34,506 bases of DNA from the NCBI GenBank assembly GCA_022340185.1, contig JAJDOK010000099.1, positions 1-34,506 on the forward strand, given 5' to 3'. A model generated the notes under the pieces. The model was not told the DNA's origin. It made no database searches and saw only the letters and a list, made by a program, of their open reading frames with translations. Shown here one piece after another: positions 8,153 to 16,389 of this stretch; positions within the stretch are counted from its first letter, which is position 1, and each line of letters starts with the position of its first letter. A program made the translations under genes and the position numbers. The stretch comes from Salaquimonas sp. Its GTDB lineage: Bacteria; Pseudomonadota; Alphaproteobacteria; Rhizobiales; Rhizobiaceae.

Positions 8153-8332
8153 TTAGTGCAACGTATCGCTGCGCTTCAATTCCGATATGCGGTCCTTGAT
8201 CTGCAGTTTGAGGCGTTTGAGTTGGGCGATTTCCACATCGTCGGAGCTGGGGTGCGACAGGACTTCGTCCAACTGTGCCTCCAACTCGCGATGGCGCTGC
8301 TCGAGCTGCTCGATATGGGAATCGACTGCCAT
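8153..8332 (-). CDS. DUF465 (YdcH-like) small helical protein
   Basis: A 59-residue protein beginning MAVDSHIEQLEQRHRELEAQ and containing the family core EIAQLKRLKLQIKDRI near the C-terminus. It is predicted to be almost wholly alpha-helical, probably a helical hairpin. The ATG at 8332 has a perfect AAAGGAGG 5-6 nt upstream. DUF465 proteins are widespread in proteobacteria and have no settled function. A second member lies divergently at 8700-8906. The structured repeat copy A follows its stop codon. Confidence 0.88.
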   Translation of the reverse strand: MAVDSHIEQLEQRHRELEAQLDEVLSHPSSDDVEIAQLKRLKLQIKDRISELKRSDTLH

Positions 8333-8699
8333 GTTTGCCTCCTTTGCTTGACGTTCAATCGGGAAGGATTGCCCTGTAATTGGACCACAGAATGGCGGGT
8401 GTGTCGAACGGTGCCGGCTGCGAATCGCGCTATTTGGCTAACTATTGGCAAATGCTGGCCATTTTGGCGCCAGAGTTGTGAACGAATGTAAAAAAAGATG
8501 TGAATGGCGAGGCCCGAAACAGCCCTTTCAATGCATGATCCGATGATTCGCGCGGGCAAGAGCGAAACGCAAGACGACTTGTCTCGGCGTCCTCCTCGTC
8601 TTAACGTCACCGCACCCTGGAAAACAGGGGAAAGGCCGGTTTGCGCGGACCGAACCGGTGTCGGGGAACAAACCGTCCGCCAGTGATAAAGCGCGGCGC
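8333..8699. other. Divergent intergenic region between two DUF465 genes, with phased TTGGC repeats
   Basis: 367 bp without a convincing gene. It contains four TTGGC-like units on the plus strand at 8434-8438, 8445-8449, 8455-8459 (CTGGC) and 8464-8468. Their starts are 11, 10 and 9 bp apart, about one helical turn each, and the last runs into the palindrome TGGCGCCA. This could be a regulator-binding array for either flanking gene. The rest shows nothing I can assign. Confidence 0.4.
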
Positions 8700-8906
8700 A
8701 TGTCGGATGATCAGGAACAGGCGGAACTGCGGGTAAAGCTCGCGCGGCTGGAACTCGAACACGAGGATTACGACCACGCCATTGATGCCATGGTCAATCA
8801 GGGCGTTGACGCACTGCGCATCCAGCGCTTCAAGAAGAAGAAACTGGCGTTGAAAGACGAGATCACCAAACTGCATGCCCGCATCATTCCCGACATCATC
8901 GCCTGA
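8700..8906 (+). CDS. DUF465 (YdcH-like) small helical protein
   Basis: A 68-residue protein beginning MSDDQEQAELRVKLARLELE, with the DUF465 core LRIQRFKKKKLALKDEITKL. It is highly charged and helical. An in-frame GTG at 8658 would add 14 residues, but ATG 8700 fits the family length. It sits 72 bp ahead of purE on the same strand and may share its transcript. It is the divergent partner of the DUF465 gene at 8153-8332; function unknown. Confidence 0.85.
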   Translation: MSDDQEQAELRVKLARLELEHEDYDHAIDAMVNQGVDALRIQRFKKKKLALKDEITKLHARIIPDIIA

Positions 8907-8978
8907 GGCTTTCCTTGCGATGGCGCTTCCCAGTCGGTATGGAACGCGCTTTCTTTTCCGCCGATCCGGATATGACCG

Positions 8979-9470
8979 ATGAGCAAAGCCGAAATCGCCA
9001 TCATCATGGGCAGCCAGTCCGACTGGGCGACCATGAAGCACGCCGCCGAGATGCTCGATGCGCTGGGCATCGCCCATGACGCACGCATCGTCTCGGCCCA
9101 CCGCACGCCCGAGCGGCTCTATGCCTTTGCCAGTGGTGCGAAAGACGAGGGCTTCAAGGTCATCATCGCCGGCGCCGGCGGTGCAGCACACCTGCCCGGC
9201 ATGGTCGCTGCCCTGACGCCGCTGCCGGTCTTCGGCGTGCCGGTGCAGTCGAAGGCGCTTTCCGGCCAGGACAGTCTGCTGTCGATCGTGCAGATGCCGG
9301 CCGGCATTCCTGTCGGTACGCTCGCCATCGGCGAGGCGGGCGCCAAAAACGCCGCATTGCTGGCCGCCGCCGTGCTGGCGCTCGGCGATGAAGAGATTGC
9401 TGTAAGGCTCGATGCCTGGCGCAAGGCAAACACCGATTCGGTGGCACTCCGCCCCGATATGGCGGGCTGA
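8979..9470 (+). CDS. purE: N5-carboxyaminoimidazole ribonucleotide mutase (PurE)
   Basis: A 163-residue class I PurE that converts N5-CAIR to CAIR in de novo purine synthesis. The sequence shows MGSQSDW (about 10-16), SAHRTPE (about 39-45, holding the catalytic His) and [12 protein letters not shown] (about 64-75). Length matches bacterial PurE. The stop is 4 bp before the GTG start of purK, whose product makes its substrate, so the two are co-transcribed. A PurE/PurK pair means the two-step route using ATP and bicarbonate. Confidence 0.97.
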   Translation: MSKAEIAIIMGSQSDWATMKHAAEMLDALGIAHDARIVSAHRTPERLYAFASGAKDEGFKVIIAGAGGAAHLPGMVAALTPLPVFGVPVQSKALSGQDSLLSIVQMPAGIPVGTLAIGEAGAKNAALLAAAVLALGDEEIAVRLDAWRKANTDSVALRPDMAG

Positions 9471-9474
9471 CCCG

Positions 9475-10581
9475 GTGACAAACGAGTTTTCCGGCGTGCT
9501 CCAACCCGGCGCAACGATCGGCGTTCTTGGCGGCGGCCAGCTTGGCCGCATGCTGGCTGTCGCCGCTGCGCGGCTGGGTTTTCATACCATGATCTATGAC
9601 CCCGGCAGGAATTGCCCGGCCGCGCAGGTGGCCAACCGGCATATCGCCACCCCCTGGGACGATAACGAAGCCCTCGACGACTTCGCCAACGCTTGCGACG
9701 TCGTCACCTATGAATTCGAAAACGTGCCGGCCGAAACCACCGAACGCATCGCCGTGGCCGTGCCGGTATGTCCGGGTACGAAAGCGCTTGCTGTCGCACA
9801 GGACAGGCTGATGGAAAAAAGTTTTGTCCGCGGTCTCGGCATTGCTACAGCGCCTTTCGGCCAAGTCGACGACGAGGCTTCCTTGCGCGCCGCGCTCGCC
9901 GATCCGATGACCGCCAATGGCGCAATCCTGAAGACCCGCCGCCTCGGCTATGACGGCAAGGGCCAGCTTCGGTTGAAAGCCGGTGACGACGCGGTGGCGG
10001 CATGGGCCGAAATGGCAGGCGCGCCCTGCATTTTGGAAGGCTTCGTCGATTTCGAACTGGAGATTTCCGTGGTCGCCGCACGCGGACGGAACGGCAGTTT
10101 TCGGGCTTTCGATCCGGCACACAACATCCATCGCGACGGCATTCTGCGCACCTCGATCGTGCCCGCGCCGGTCTCCGCCGACATCGCCGAGGAGGCGAAG
10201 CGGATCGCCCGCATGATCATGGACGGGCTCGACTATTGTGGCGTGATGGGCGTCGAATGTTTCGTGACCCGTGACGATGAGGTGCTGGTCAACGAGATCG
10301 CGCCGCGCGTCCACAATTCCGGCCACTGGACGGAAGCCGCCTGCCTGATCTCGCAGTTCGAGCAGCACATTCGCGCCATTGCCGGTCTGCCGCTCGGTGA
10401 TCCCGCTCGCCATAGCGACTGCGTGATGGAGAACCTGATCGGCGACGATGTCGACAGGGTCCCGACCCTTCTCGAGGACGGCAACTGCCTCGTCCATCTC
10501 TACGGCAAGGCCGAGACGCGGCCCGGCCGCAAGATGGGTCATGTCACATGGCTTGCCCCGCCGGGACGGCAGGCGGGCTGA
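9475..10581 (+). CDS. purK: 5-(carboxyamino)imidazole ribonucleotide synthase (PurK)
   Basis: A 368-residue ATP-grasp enzyme that carboxylates AIR to N5-CAIR using ATP and bicarbonate. The N-terminal nucleotide fold IGVLGGGQLGRMLA lies at about 15-28. The ATP-grasp region has TRRLGYDGKGQ, and the metal-binding stretch VNEIAPRVHNSGH is near residues 273-285. GTG 9475, 4 bp after the purE stop, is taken as the start because it puts the Rossmann motif at the usual distance from the N-terminus; an ATG 21 codons upstream overlaps purE. Confidence 0.96.
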   Translation: MTNEFSGVLQPGATIGVLGGGQLGRMLAVAAARLGFHTMIYDPGRNCPAAQVANRHIATPWDDNEALDDFANACDVVTYEFENVPAETTERIAVAVPVCPGTKALAVAQDRLMEKSFVRGLGIATAPFGQVDDEASLRAALADPMTANGAILKTRRLGYDGKGQLRLKAGDDAVAAWAEMAGAPCILEGFVDFELEISVVAARGRNGSFRAFDPAHNIHRDGILRTSIVPAPVSADIAEEAKRIARMIMDGLDYCGVMGVECFVTRDDEVLVNEIAPRVHNSGHWTEAACLISQFEQHIRAIAGLPLGDPARHSDCVMENLIGDDVDRVPTLLEDGNCLVHLYGKAETRPGRKMGHVTWLAPPGRQAG

Positions 10582-10867
10582 AAAAACCGCACGAAACGGC
10601 GCTATTCTTGCGTTTCGGCCCGGCCGCGCCTGTGGACAAACAGGACGTGTTTTGCTATGGAGCGCGCCATCTGGCGATGTGGCCCGTCGCGAGAAAGGTT
10701 TGTTTTTCCTCAAATCGTGTCCCTTCCTGCCGCATTCCAGCGACCGGATGAACATGATGCGGCAACGGGCATGATCACCTCGCCGTTTCCCCGTCGCGCT
10801 GATTTTGGTGCGTGGGAGACCGGAAGAAACGGGACAAGGCCCGGCTCAAAGGAACAAGGAACGACAC
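10582..10867. other. Intergenic region purK-rpsU
   Basis: 286 bp with no credible gene. A small hairpin with arms CCTGT and ACAGG occurs about 50-65 bp past the purK stop. The region must carry the rpsU promoter and leader. GGAA-rich sequence just before 10868 serves as the ribosome site. I see no clear -35/-10 pair. Confidence 0.3.
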
Positions 10868-11095
10868 GTGCAGGTACTCGTACGCGACAACAATGTTGAC
10901 CAGGCGCTGCGTGCGCTGAAAAAGAAGCTTCAGCGCGAAGGCGTCTTCCGCGAGATGAAGCTGCGGAACTTTTACGAAAAGCCCTCGGAAAAGCGCGCCC
11001 GCGAAAAGGCTGAAGCCATTCGCCGCGCCCGCAAACTGGCACGCAAGCGCGCCCAGCGCGAAGGCCTGCTTCCCAGCAAGGGCCGCAGCCGCTAA
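10868..11095 (+). CDS. rpsU: 30S ribosomal protein S21
   Basis: A 75-residue basic ribosomal protein reading [20 protein letters not shown] from a GTG start at 10868, the standard S21 N-terminus, with the [13 protein letters not shown] core and an Arg/Lys-rich tail. An AAGGAA ribosome site lies 6-8 nt upstream. The frame stays open further upstream, but that extension is not S21-like. In alphaproteobacteria S21 is often a single-gene transcript, as the flanking non-coding DNA and hairpins suggest here. Confidence 0.96.
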   Translation: MQVLVRDNNVDQALRALKKKLQREGVFREMKLRNFYEKPSEKRAREKAEAIRRARKLARKRAQREGLLPSKGRSR

Positions 11096-11098
11096 TTC

Positions 11099-11153
11099 GG
11101 CGAACTGCGACGGGGCCGTTTTTTGGCCCCTATTCCCGGTTAGCCCGACCGGG
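11099..11153 (+). terminator. Hairpins and T-tract after rpsU
   Basis: GGGGCC (11112-11117) pairs with GGCCCC (11125-11130) around a T-rich loop. The six-T tract lies in the loop rather than after the stem, so a shorter CGGC/GCCG stem ending just before the T run is an alternative. A second perfect stem, CCCGGT (11135-11140) with ACCGGG (11148-11153), follows. The position just after the rpsU stop fits a terminator. Confidence 0.5.
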
Positions 11154-11181
11154 ACCGTCATAGTCGGCGATTCACGCGATC

Positions 11182-12087
11182 ATGGCTTGTAATACCGGAC
11201 GCGCCGTTGCGGGCGCGCCGGATGATGCGGCAGCAATCGCGCCGAATGAAAGAGCGGGCACTTTCTTGGCGACTGATTTCAAATCCCGGAACATTCTCGC
11301 CATTGCGATCCTGGCTGTTGGCGTATCGGCTTGCCAGCCGACGACCGTCACCGATTCCGTCAAGATCGACCCTGCACAGGGTTCCAACTCCAACATCTCC
11401 TCGCTCACCGCCGTCGTCGAGAAGAATCCCGGCTCCGCCGAGGCATACAATGTGCGCGGCACCGCCTACGGCACGGCCGGCCGCAACCGCGAGGCGCTGG
11501 CCGACTTCACCAAGGCCATTCAGCTCAATCCCAAATTCTACAAGGCCTATGCCAACCGCGCCCTCGTCTATCGCGCCATGGGCGATCCCGTGAACGCGAT
11601 CAACGACTACACCGCCGCGCTGAAGATCAATTCGCAATATGACGAAGCCTATATCGGACGCGGCAATGTCTATCGCCTCGCCGGCAAGGATGAGCAGGCC
11701 TTCCGCGATTTCGAGCGCGCCATCCGCATCGGCACGACCAATCCGCGTGCCTATCATTCGCGCGGCCTGATCTACCAGAAGCAGGGCAAGCACAATCAGG
11801 CGATCGAGGATTTTTCGACGGCCATCTCGCTGCAGCCCGACGCCGCCGCGCCCTACAACAGCCGGGGCGTTTCCTATCTTGCGCTGGGCAATCTCGACAA
11901 TGCGCTGGAGGACATCAACCACGCACTCAGGGTTGACGACAAATCCGCCGAGGCCTGGGCCAACCAGGCGCTGGTCTATGAAAAGAAGGGCGACAACAAG
12001 CGCGCCTTCAAGTCCTATGCCCGCGCCTACAACCTCGATCCGAGCTTCACTCTCGCCCGCGACGGCATGAACCGGACACGGGGGTAG
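11182..12087 (+). CDS. TPR-repeat lipoprotein (NlpI-like)
   Basis: A protein of up to 301 residues. The lipoprotein signal ILAIAILAVGVSAC ends in a lipobox cysteine. About six tandem tetratricopeptide repeats follow, marked by YNVRGTAYG, YANRALVYRAMGD, YIGRGNVYRLAGK, YHSRGLIYQKQGK, YNSRGVSYLALGN and WANQALVYEKKGD, each followed by an A-x-x-D/S-F/Y-x-x-A helix. ATG 11182 gives an unusually long N-region; TTG 11266 would give MATDFKSR before the hydrophobic core and a normal 22-residue signal, so it is a serious alternative. Probably an envelope scaffold; partner unknown. Confidence 0.85.
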   Translation: MACNTGRAVAGAPDDAAAIAPNERAGTFLATDFKSRNILAIAILAVGVSACQPTTVTDSVKIDPAQGSNSNISSLTAVVEKNPGSAEAYNVRGTAYGTAGRNREALADFTKAIQLNPKFYKAYANRALVYRAMGDPVNAINDYTAALKINSQYDEAYIGRGNVYRLAGKDEQAFRDFERAIRIGTTNPRAYHSRGLIYQKQGKHNQAIEDFSTAISLQPDAAAPYNSRGVSYLALGNLDNALEDINHALRVDDKSAEAWANQALVYEKKGDNKRAFKSYARAYNLDPSFTLARDGMNRTRG

Positions 12088-12105
12088 CACCGTAGCCCCA
12101 ACGAT

Positions 12106-12198
12106 TTCCCCCGTCATGCTCGGGCTTGTCCCGGGCATCCAGTGAATCACGGAAATTCAGGGATTCGTCAGATCCTCGGCACAGGGCCGAGGATGGCG
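12106..12198. repeat. RIME-like rhizobial intergenic palindromic repeat
   Basis: Two strong hairpins flank a smaller one. The first has ATGCTCGGG (12116-12124) facing CCCGGGCAT (12130-12138), with one G-T pair. The second has ATCCTCGGC (12172-12180) facing GCCGAGGAT (12186-12194), perfect. Between them GAATC (12144-12148) faces GATTC (12162-12166). The GTCATGCTCGGGCTTGTCC core resembles the intergenic mosaic elements common in rhizobial chromosomes. It sits between two convergent genes (the TPR lipoprotein and pntB), the usual location. Family assignment is from memory of such repeats. Confidence 0.7.
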
Positions 12199-12323
12199 GC
12201 GTTGGAGCCTTATCCCGCCAGGCTGCACAGCCGCGTCCGGCCGTACGCGAAAACACGCAGAAAAAACATTGGCTGCGATTACGGCCGGAGCTGCAGTATT
12301 CCGCCTGTCGACAGTGTCTTTCC

Positions 12324-13718
12324 TCAGTCTATCGCCTTGACGATCGATTCCACCATCTTCTTGGCGTCGCCGAACAGCATCATCGTATTGGGCTTGTAGA
12401 ACAGCGTGTTGTCGATGCCGGCATAGCCGGACGCCAGCGAGCGCTTGACGAACAGGCAGGTCTTGGCCTTGTCGACATCGAGGATCGGCATGCCGTAGAT
12501 CGGCGAGGACGGATCGTCGCGCGCGGCCGGATTGGTCACGTCATTGGCGCCGATGACGAAGGCGACATCGGCCTGGGCGAACTCCGAATTGATGTCCTCC
12601 AGTTCGAAGACCTCGTCATAGGGGACATTGGCTTCAGCCAGCAGCACGTTCATGTGCCCGGGCATGCGCCCTGCCACCGGATGGATGGCGTATTTGACCT
12701 CGACACCTTCCGCCTTGAGTTTGTCGGCCATTTCCCTGAGCGCATGCTGCGCTTGCGCCACCGCCATGCCGTAACCCGGCACGATGATCACCTTCGAAGC
12801 GTTCTTCATCAGGAAGGCGGCGTCATCGGCCGAGCCCTGCTTCACGGTCTTGTCGCTGTCGTCGACTCCGCCGGCCGCCGCCGTCTCGCCGCCAAAACCG
12901 CCGAGAATGACCGAGATGAAGGAGCGGTTCATGCCCTTGCACATGATGTAGGACAGGATCGCGCCCGACGAGCCGACCAGCGCACCGGTGATGATCAACG
13001 CCATGTTGGACAGCGTGAAGCCGATGCCCGCCGCCGCCCAGCCCGAATAGGAATTGAGCATGGACACAACCACCGGCATGTCAGCGCCGCCGATCGGCAC
13101 GATGATCAGGATGCCGAGCAGGAAGGACAGCATCGTGATAATCCAGAACAGGAACTGGCTTTCGGTCTTGACGAACATCACGACGAGGATGACGAGCGCC
13201 GCCGCCAGCACGATGTTGATGAGATGGCGCGCCGGCAGCATGATCGGTTTGCCGCTCATGCGCCCGTCGAGCTTCAGGAAAGCGATGATCGAGCCGGAAA
13301 AGGTGATCGCGCCGATGGCAACACCGAGTGACATTTCGACCAGGCTCTGGCCGTGGATGGCACCGATTTCGCCAATGCCGAAGGAGGACGGCGCGTTGAG
13401 CGCGGCCGCCGCGACCATGACCGCCGCAAGGCCGACAAGGCTGTGGAATGCGGCGACGAGTTGCGGCATCGCCGTCATCGGGATGCGCCGGGCAACATAG
13501 GCGCCGAAGCCGCCGCCGATGGCGAGCCCCGCCGCGATCAGTATCCAGCGCCCGAAGCTCGGGCTTGCCAGGAACAGCGTCGTCAGGATCGCGATCGCCA
13601 TGCCGGTCATGCCGTAGAGATTGCCCCGGCGCGCGGTCTCCGGATTCGACAGGCCGCGCAGCGCCAGGATGAACAGGACGCCGGAAGCCAGATAAAGCAG
13701 TGCGGTGATGTCGTGCAT
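12324..13718 (-). CDS. pntB: NAD(P) transhydrogenase subunit beta
   Basis: A 464-residue integral membrane subunit. The N-terminal half has about nine hydrophobic helices forming part of the proton channel. The C-terminal soluble domain III binds NADP(H): KVIIVPGYGMAVAQAQH is the fingerprint loop, followed by KYAIHPVAGRMPGHMNVLLA and the VIGANDVTNPAA motif. It is the last gene of the pntAA-pntAB-pntB operon, 15 bp after pntAB. The enzyme uses the proton gradient to reduce NADP+ with NADH. Confidence 0.97.
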   Translation of the reverse strand: MHDITALLYLASGVLFILALRGLSNPETARRGNLYGMTGMAIAILTTLFLASPSFGRWILIAAGLAIGGGFGAYVARRIPMTAMPQLVAAFHSLVGLAAVMVAAAALNAPSSFGIGEIGAIHGQSLVEMSLGVAIGAITFSGSIIAFLKLDGRMSGKPIMLPARHLINIVLAAALVILVVMFVKTESQFLFWIITMLSFLLGILIIVPIGGADMPVVVSMLNSYSGWAAAGIGFTLSNMALIITGALVGSSGAILSYIMCKGMNRSFISVILGGFGGETAAAGGVDDSDKTVKQGSADDAAFLMKNASKVIIVPGYGMAVAQAQHALREMADKLKAEGVEVKYAIHPVAGRMPGHMNVLLAEANVPYDEVFELEDINSEFAQADVAFVIGANDVTNPAARDDPSSPIYGMPILDVDKAKTCLFVKRSLASGYAGIDNTLFYKPNTMMLFGDAKKMVESIVKAID

Positions 13719-13733
13719 GCCGTTCCCCGAACC

Positions 13734-14210
13734 CTATCGCTGCTTTTTCTTGTACATAGCCAGCATGCGCTGGGTGACGAGGAAGCCGCCGAAGATGTTG
13801 ACCGAAGCGAGCGTCAGCGCCAGGAAGCCGAAGACGGTTGCGCCGAAGCCGGCCGCCGACATGCCGACGGCGAGCAGCGCGCCAACCACAATCACCGAGG
13901 AGATGGCGTTGGTGACGCTCATCAGCGGCGTATGCAGCGCCGGCGTCACCGACCACACCACGTAATAGCCGACGAAAATCGCCAGCACGAAGATCGCGAA
14001 CTGGAAGACGAAGGGATCAACCGCCCCGCCGCTTGCGCCGTGCACCAGTGCACCTGCGGCGCTGCCCGCATCGGTCTCGGCGGCGCGCGCCGCTTCCTTC
14101 GCCCAGGTTTCGGCGGTTTGTGCGGCCGACTGCGCCTTTTCCGCGAATGCCCTGGCCTTCTCGGCGTAGACCTCGGCGCCGCGCACCGCGGTTCCCACTG
14201 CGTCGCTCAT
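13734..14210 (-). CDS. pntAB: NAD(P) transhydrogenase subunit alpha part 2 (membrane part)
   Basis: A 158-residue membrane subunit. In the Rhodospirillum/rhizobial arrangement the alpha chain is split, and this piece supplies its membrane helices. The C-terminal half carries them (the [20 protein letters not shown] region, [20 protein letters not shown], then a third segment). The N-terminal 60 residues are an Ala/Glu-rich helix ([19 protein letters not shown]), an extension beyond the minimal subunit. Its ATG overlaps the pntAA stop (ATGA at 14207-14210), so the two are translationally coupled. Confidence 0.95.
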   Translation of the reverse strand: MSDAVGTAVRGAEVYAEKARAFAEKAQSAAQTAETWAKEAARAAETDAGSAAGALVHGASGGAVDPFVFQFAIFVLAIFVGYYVVWSVTPALHTPLMSVTNAISSVIVVGALLAVGMSAAGFGATVFGFLALTLASVNIFGGFLVTQRMLAMYKKKQR

Positions 14211-15463
14211 TGCGCCTCTCCTTCATTCTTCGCGATATCCGCCTCGTCTACCGCCTCGTCTACCGATTGAGCCGCCTGCCCGGCGTCGGCCTCGCTTTCC
14301 GGCTTTTCCTCTTCGGTCGGCTTTTCTTCCACTGCAGCCGGCGCTTCGCCGGCGAAGGCCGGATGGACGACCGCACCGCCGCGCGTCAGCAACGTCGCCT
14401 TGACCAGCTCGTCGTCCCAGTTGACTGCGAGTGTCTTCGCTTCCTTGTCGACCATCGTCTCCAGGAAGGAGAGGAGATTGCGTGCGTAAAGCAGCGATGC
14501 GGTCGCCGCGATCCGGCCCGCCATGTTGAGATGGCCGACAATGGCGACGTCGCCGACGCGCGCGATCTCGTCCGCCACCGCGCCTTCCACATTGCCGCCG
14601 CGTTCGACCGCCAGATCGACGATCACCGAACCGGGCGCCATCGAGGTGATCATTTCCTTCGACACCAGACGCGGCGCAGGCCGACCCGGGATCAGCGCCG
14701 TGGTAATGACGATATCCTGCTTGGCGATATGGCCGGCGACGAGTTCGGCCTGCGCCTTCTGTTCCTCCGGCGTCAATTCGCGGGCATAGCCGCCGCTGCC
14801 CGAGGCATCCTTCAGCGCATCGGTCATGATGAATTTCGCGCCCAGCGATTCGACCTGTTCGCCCGCCGCCGCGCGCACATCGGTAGCGGTGACAATGGCG
14901 CCAAGCCGGCGCGCGGTTGCGATCGCCTGCAGACCTGCGACGCCCGCGCCCATGACGAAGACCTTCGCCGCAGGAACCGTGCCAGCCGCCGTCATCATCA
15001 TCGGCAAGGCCCGATCATAGACCGACGCCGCCTCGATCACCGCCTGGTAACCGGCGAGATTCGCCTGGCTCGACAGAACGTCCATGACCTGAGCGCGCGT
15101 GATGCGCGGCATGAATTCCATGGCGAAGGCGCAAAGCCCGGCCTTGGCCAACGCCTCGACCGCGTCCTCATGGCCGTAGGGGTCCATCATGGCGAGGACG
15201 AGCGCATCCTTCCTGCAGGCTTTCGCTTCCTCGGTCGACGGCCGGCGGACCCTGAGCACGACATCGGCGTCACCGGCGTCCTTTGCAGCGCCGATATTCG
15301 CGCCGGCTGCTTCATAGGCACTGTCGGGGATACGCGAGGCCGCACCTGCGCCAGCCTCCACCGTCACCTCGAAGCCGAGGCCGGCGAGCTTCTTCACCGT
15401 TTCGGGCGAAGCGGCGACGCGCGTTTCGATGGGGTCGCTTTCGCGCGGCACGAAAAGTTTCAT
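14207..15463 (-). CDS. pntAA: NAD(P) transhydrogenase subunit alpha part 1 (NAD-binding)
   Basis: A 418-residue soluble domain I, NAD(H)-binding. The start [20 protein letters not shown] is typical, and the Rossmann motif [21 protein letters not shown] lies near residues 168-188. ATG 15463 has GGAGG 6 nt upstream. The last 50 or so residues are an acidic Glu/Pro/Ala-rich tail. It contains a perfect 12-bp tandem duplication (14241-14264), giving VDEAVDEA. The stop overlaps the pntAB start by 4 bp. Confidence 0.97.
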   Translation of the reverse strand: MKLFVPRESDPIETRVAASPETVKKLAGLGFEVTVEAGAGAASRIPDSAYEAAGANIGAAKDAGDADVVLRVRRPSTEEAKACRKDALVLAMMDPYGHEDAVEALAKAGLCAFAMEFMPRITRAQVMDVLSSQANLAGYQAVIEAASVYDRALPMMMTAAGTVPAAKVFVMGAGVAGLQAIATARRLGAIVTATDVRAAAGEQVESLGAKFIMTDALKDASGSGGYARELTPEEQKAQAELVAGHIAKQDIVITTALIPGRPAPRLVSKEMITSMAPGSVIVDLAVERGGNVEGAVADEIARVGDVAIVGHLNMAGRIAATASLLYARNLLSFLETMVDKEAKTLAVNWDDELVKATLLTRGGAVVHPAFAGEAPAAVEEKPTEEEKPESEADAGQAAQSVDEAVDEADIAKNEGEAQ

Positions 15464-15594
15464 CCCCTACCTCCGATATGGGACATCTGCACCCGTCGCC
15501 CAGCGACAGGCCTCAGAGACAATGGCAGGATCGTATCCGCCATATCATGTTCAACATCGCGGGCGCGACCGGCGCGCCTCGTGTGTCGCCGATC

Positions 15595-15813
15595 CTAGAA
15601 AAGGAAATAGGCGATAACGCCCAGAACGATCAGAACCAGAAAGAAACCGACCAGACCCATGCCGCCCACCGTCGAGGCGGCAAGTGCGATCAGGATGTCG
15701 GCGACAGCGATGACGCCCCATTTGGTCAGCCACAGGAAGTTCTCATAGGTGCGCTCGTGCTCGATATAGTCCATTGCCGGCACATCTTGTTCGTTCTTCG
15801 CGGCTTTAGCCAT
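15595..15813 (-). CDS. Small membrane protein, aa3-type cytochrome oxidase subunit IV-like
   Basis: A 72-residue protein. The N-terminal MDYIEHERTYENFLWLTKWG motif (about 14-33) matches the small alphaproteobacterial aa3 oxidase subunit IV family. Two hydrophobic segments follow (about 33-50 and 52-72), one more than the simplest members have. ATG 15813 has GGGAG about 7 nt upstream; the frame remains open above it without a better start. It lies about 130 bp ahead of pntAA on the same strand and may be co-transcribed. A transhydrogenase-linked role is possible but unproven. Confidence 0.8.
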   Translation of the reverse strand: MAKAAKNEQDVPAMDYIEHERTYENFLWLTKWGVIAVADILIALAASTVGGMGLVGFFLVLIVLGVIAYFLF

Positions 15814-15985
15814 GCCCGTCTCCCAACCGATAGGATTTTTCAGAAAGTGGAGATACACAAAGCAGAAGCGCCCGGCAACCGCTCACGCGCGATTGCACCC
15901 ATGTGTCGCGGCAAATCCACATCGCGTCAGAACGATACTGCCCGATTCAGTGCAAGCCACCGCCCCGCGTCGGGCATGAAGTCTC

Positions 15986-16366
15986 TCAGATTCTTCTAAG
16001 CGTAAACGGTTTGCCGCCAGCATCCTTGCAGTTCAGCACGTTAAGGCTGGGTCGCGCGCATTGCGCGCTGTTCTGCTGGCCGGTGATGTTGCTCGTCCAG
16101 CTGAGTTGAACCTGTTGGGCCGACAGCACGATGTAGTTGCCCTGCGAGATGATGTTGCCGGTATCATTGGCCGTCGTCTTGAATACGCCATTGTCGAAAA
16201 TGGCTGCGTACCCCCCCGTATCGGGCGACCATCGACCGGCAAGCCCACCGCCGCCGGCCAGCGGATCGACCTTGGCCGTCTGACAGCCGGTGACCGTCGC
16301 CATCAACCCGGCCAGCAATCCGCATGCCGCAATGTACCTCCGGGCGCTCCCGTTCTCGATACGCAT
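15986..16366 (-). CDS. omp10: Omp10-family outer-membrane lipoprotein
   Basis: A 126-residue lipoprotein with a signal peptide ending GLMATVTGC (lipobox cysteine near residue 28). The mature part resembles Brucella Omp10 and the AprI/Inh-type inhibitor fold: AGRWSPDTGGYAAIFDNGVF, SQGNYIVLS, and two cysteines in SAQCARPSLNVLNC that probably form a disulphide. AAGGA lies 4-5 nt before ATG 16366. The gene starts 23 bp after the pepF stop, so it is likely in its operon. A seven-G run (16211-16217, gene strand) encodes part of TGGY. Confidence 0.85.
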   Translation of the reverse strand: MRIENGSARRYIAACGLLAGLMATVTGCQTAKVDPLAGGGGLAGRWSPDTGGYAAIFDNGVFKTTANDTGNIISQGNYIVLSAQQVQLSWTSNITGQQNSAQCARPSLNVLNCKDAGGKPFTLRRI

Positions 16367-16389
16367 GGATTCCTTCTCCCCTCGTCAAT

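Noticed and set aside
11250-11275. Sigma-54 promoter (GGGCAC...TTGG)
   Set aside because: The -12 GC is missing and the spacing of the GG and GC elements is wrong.
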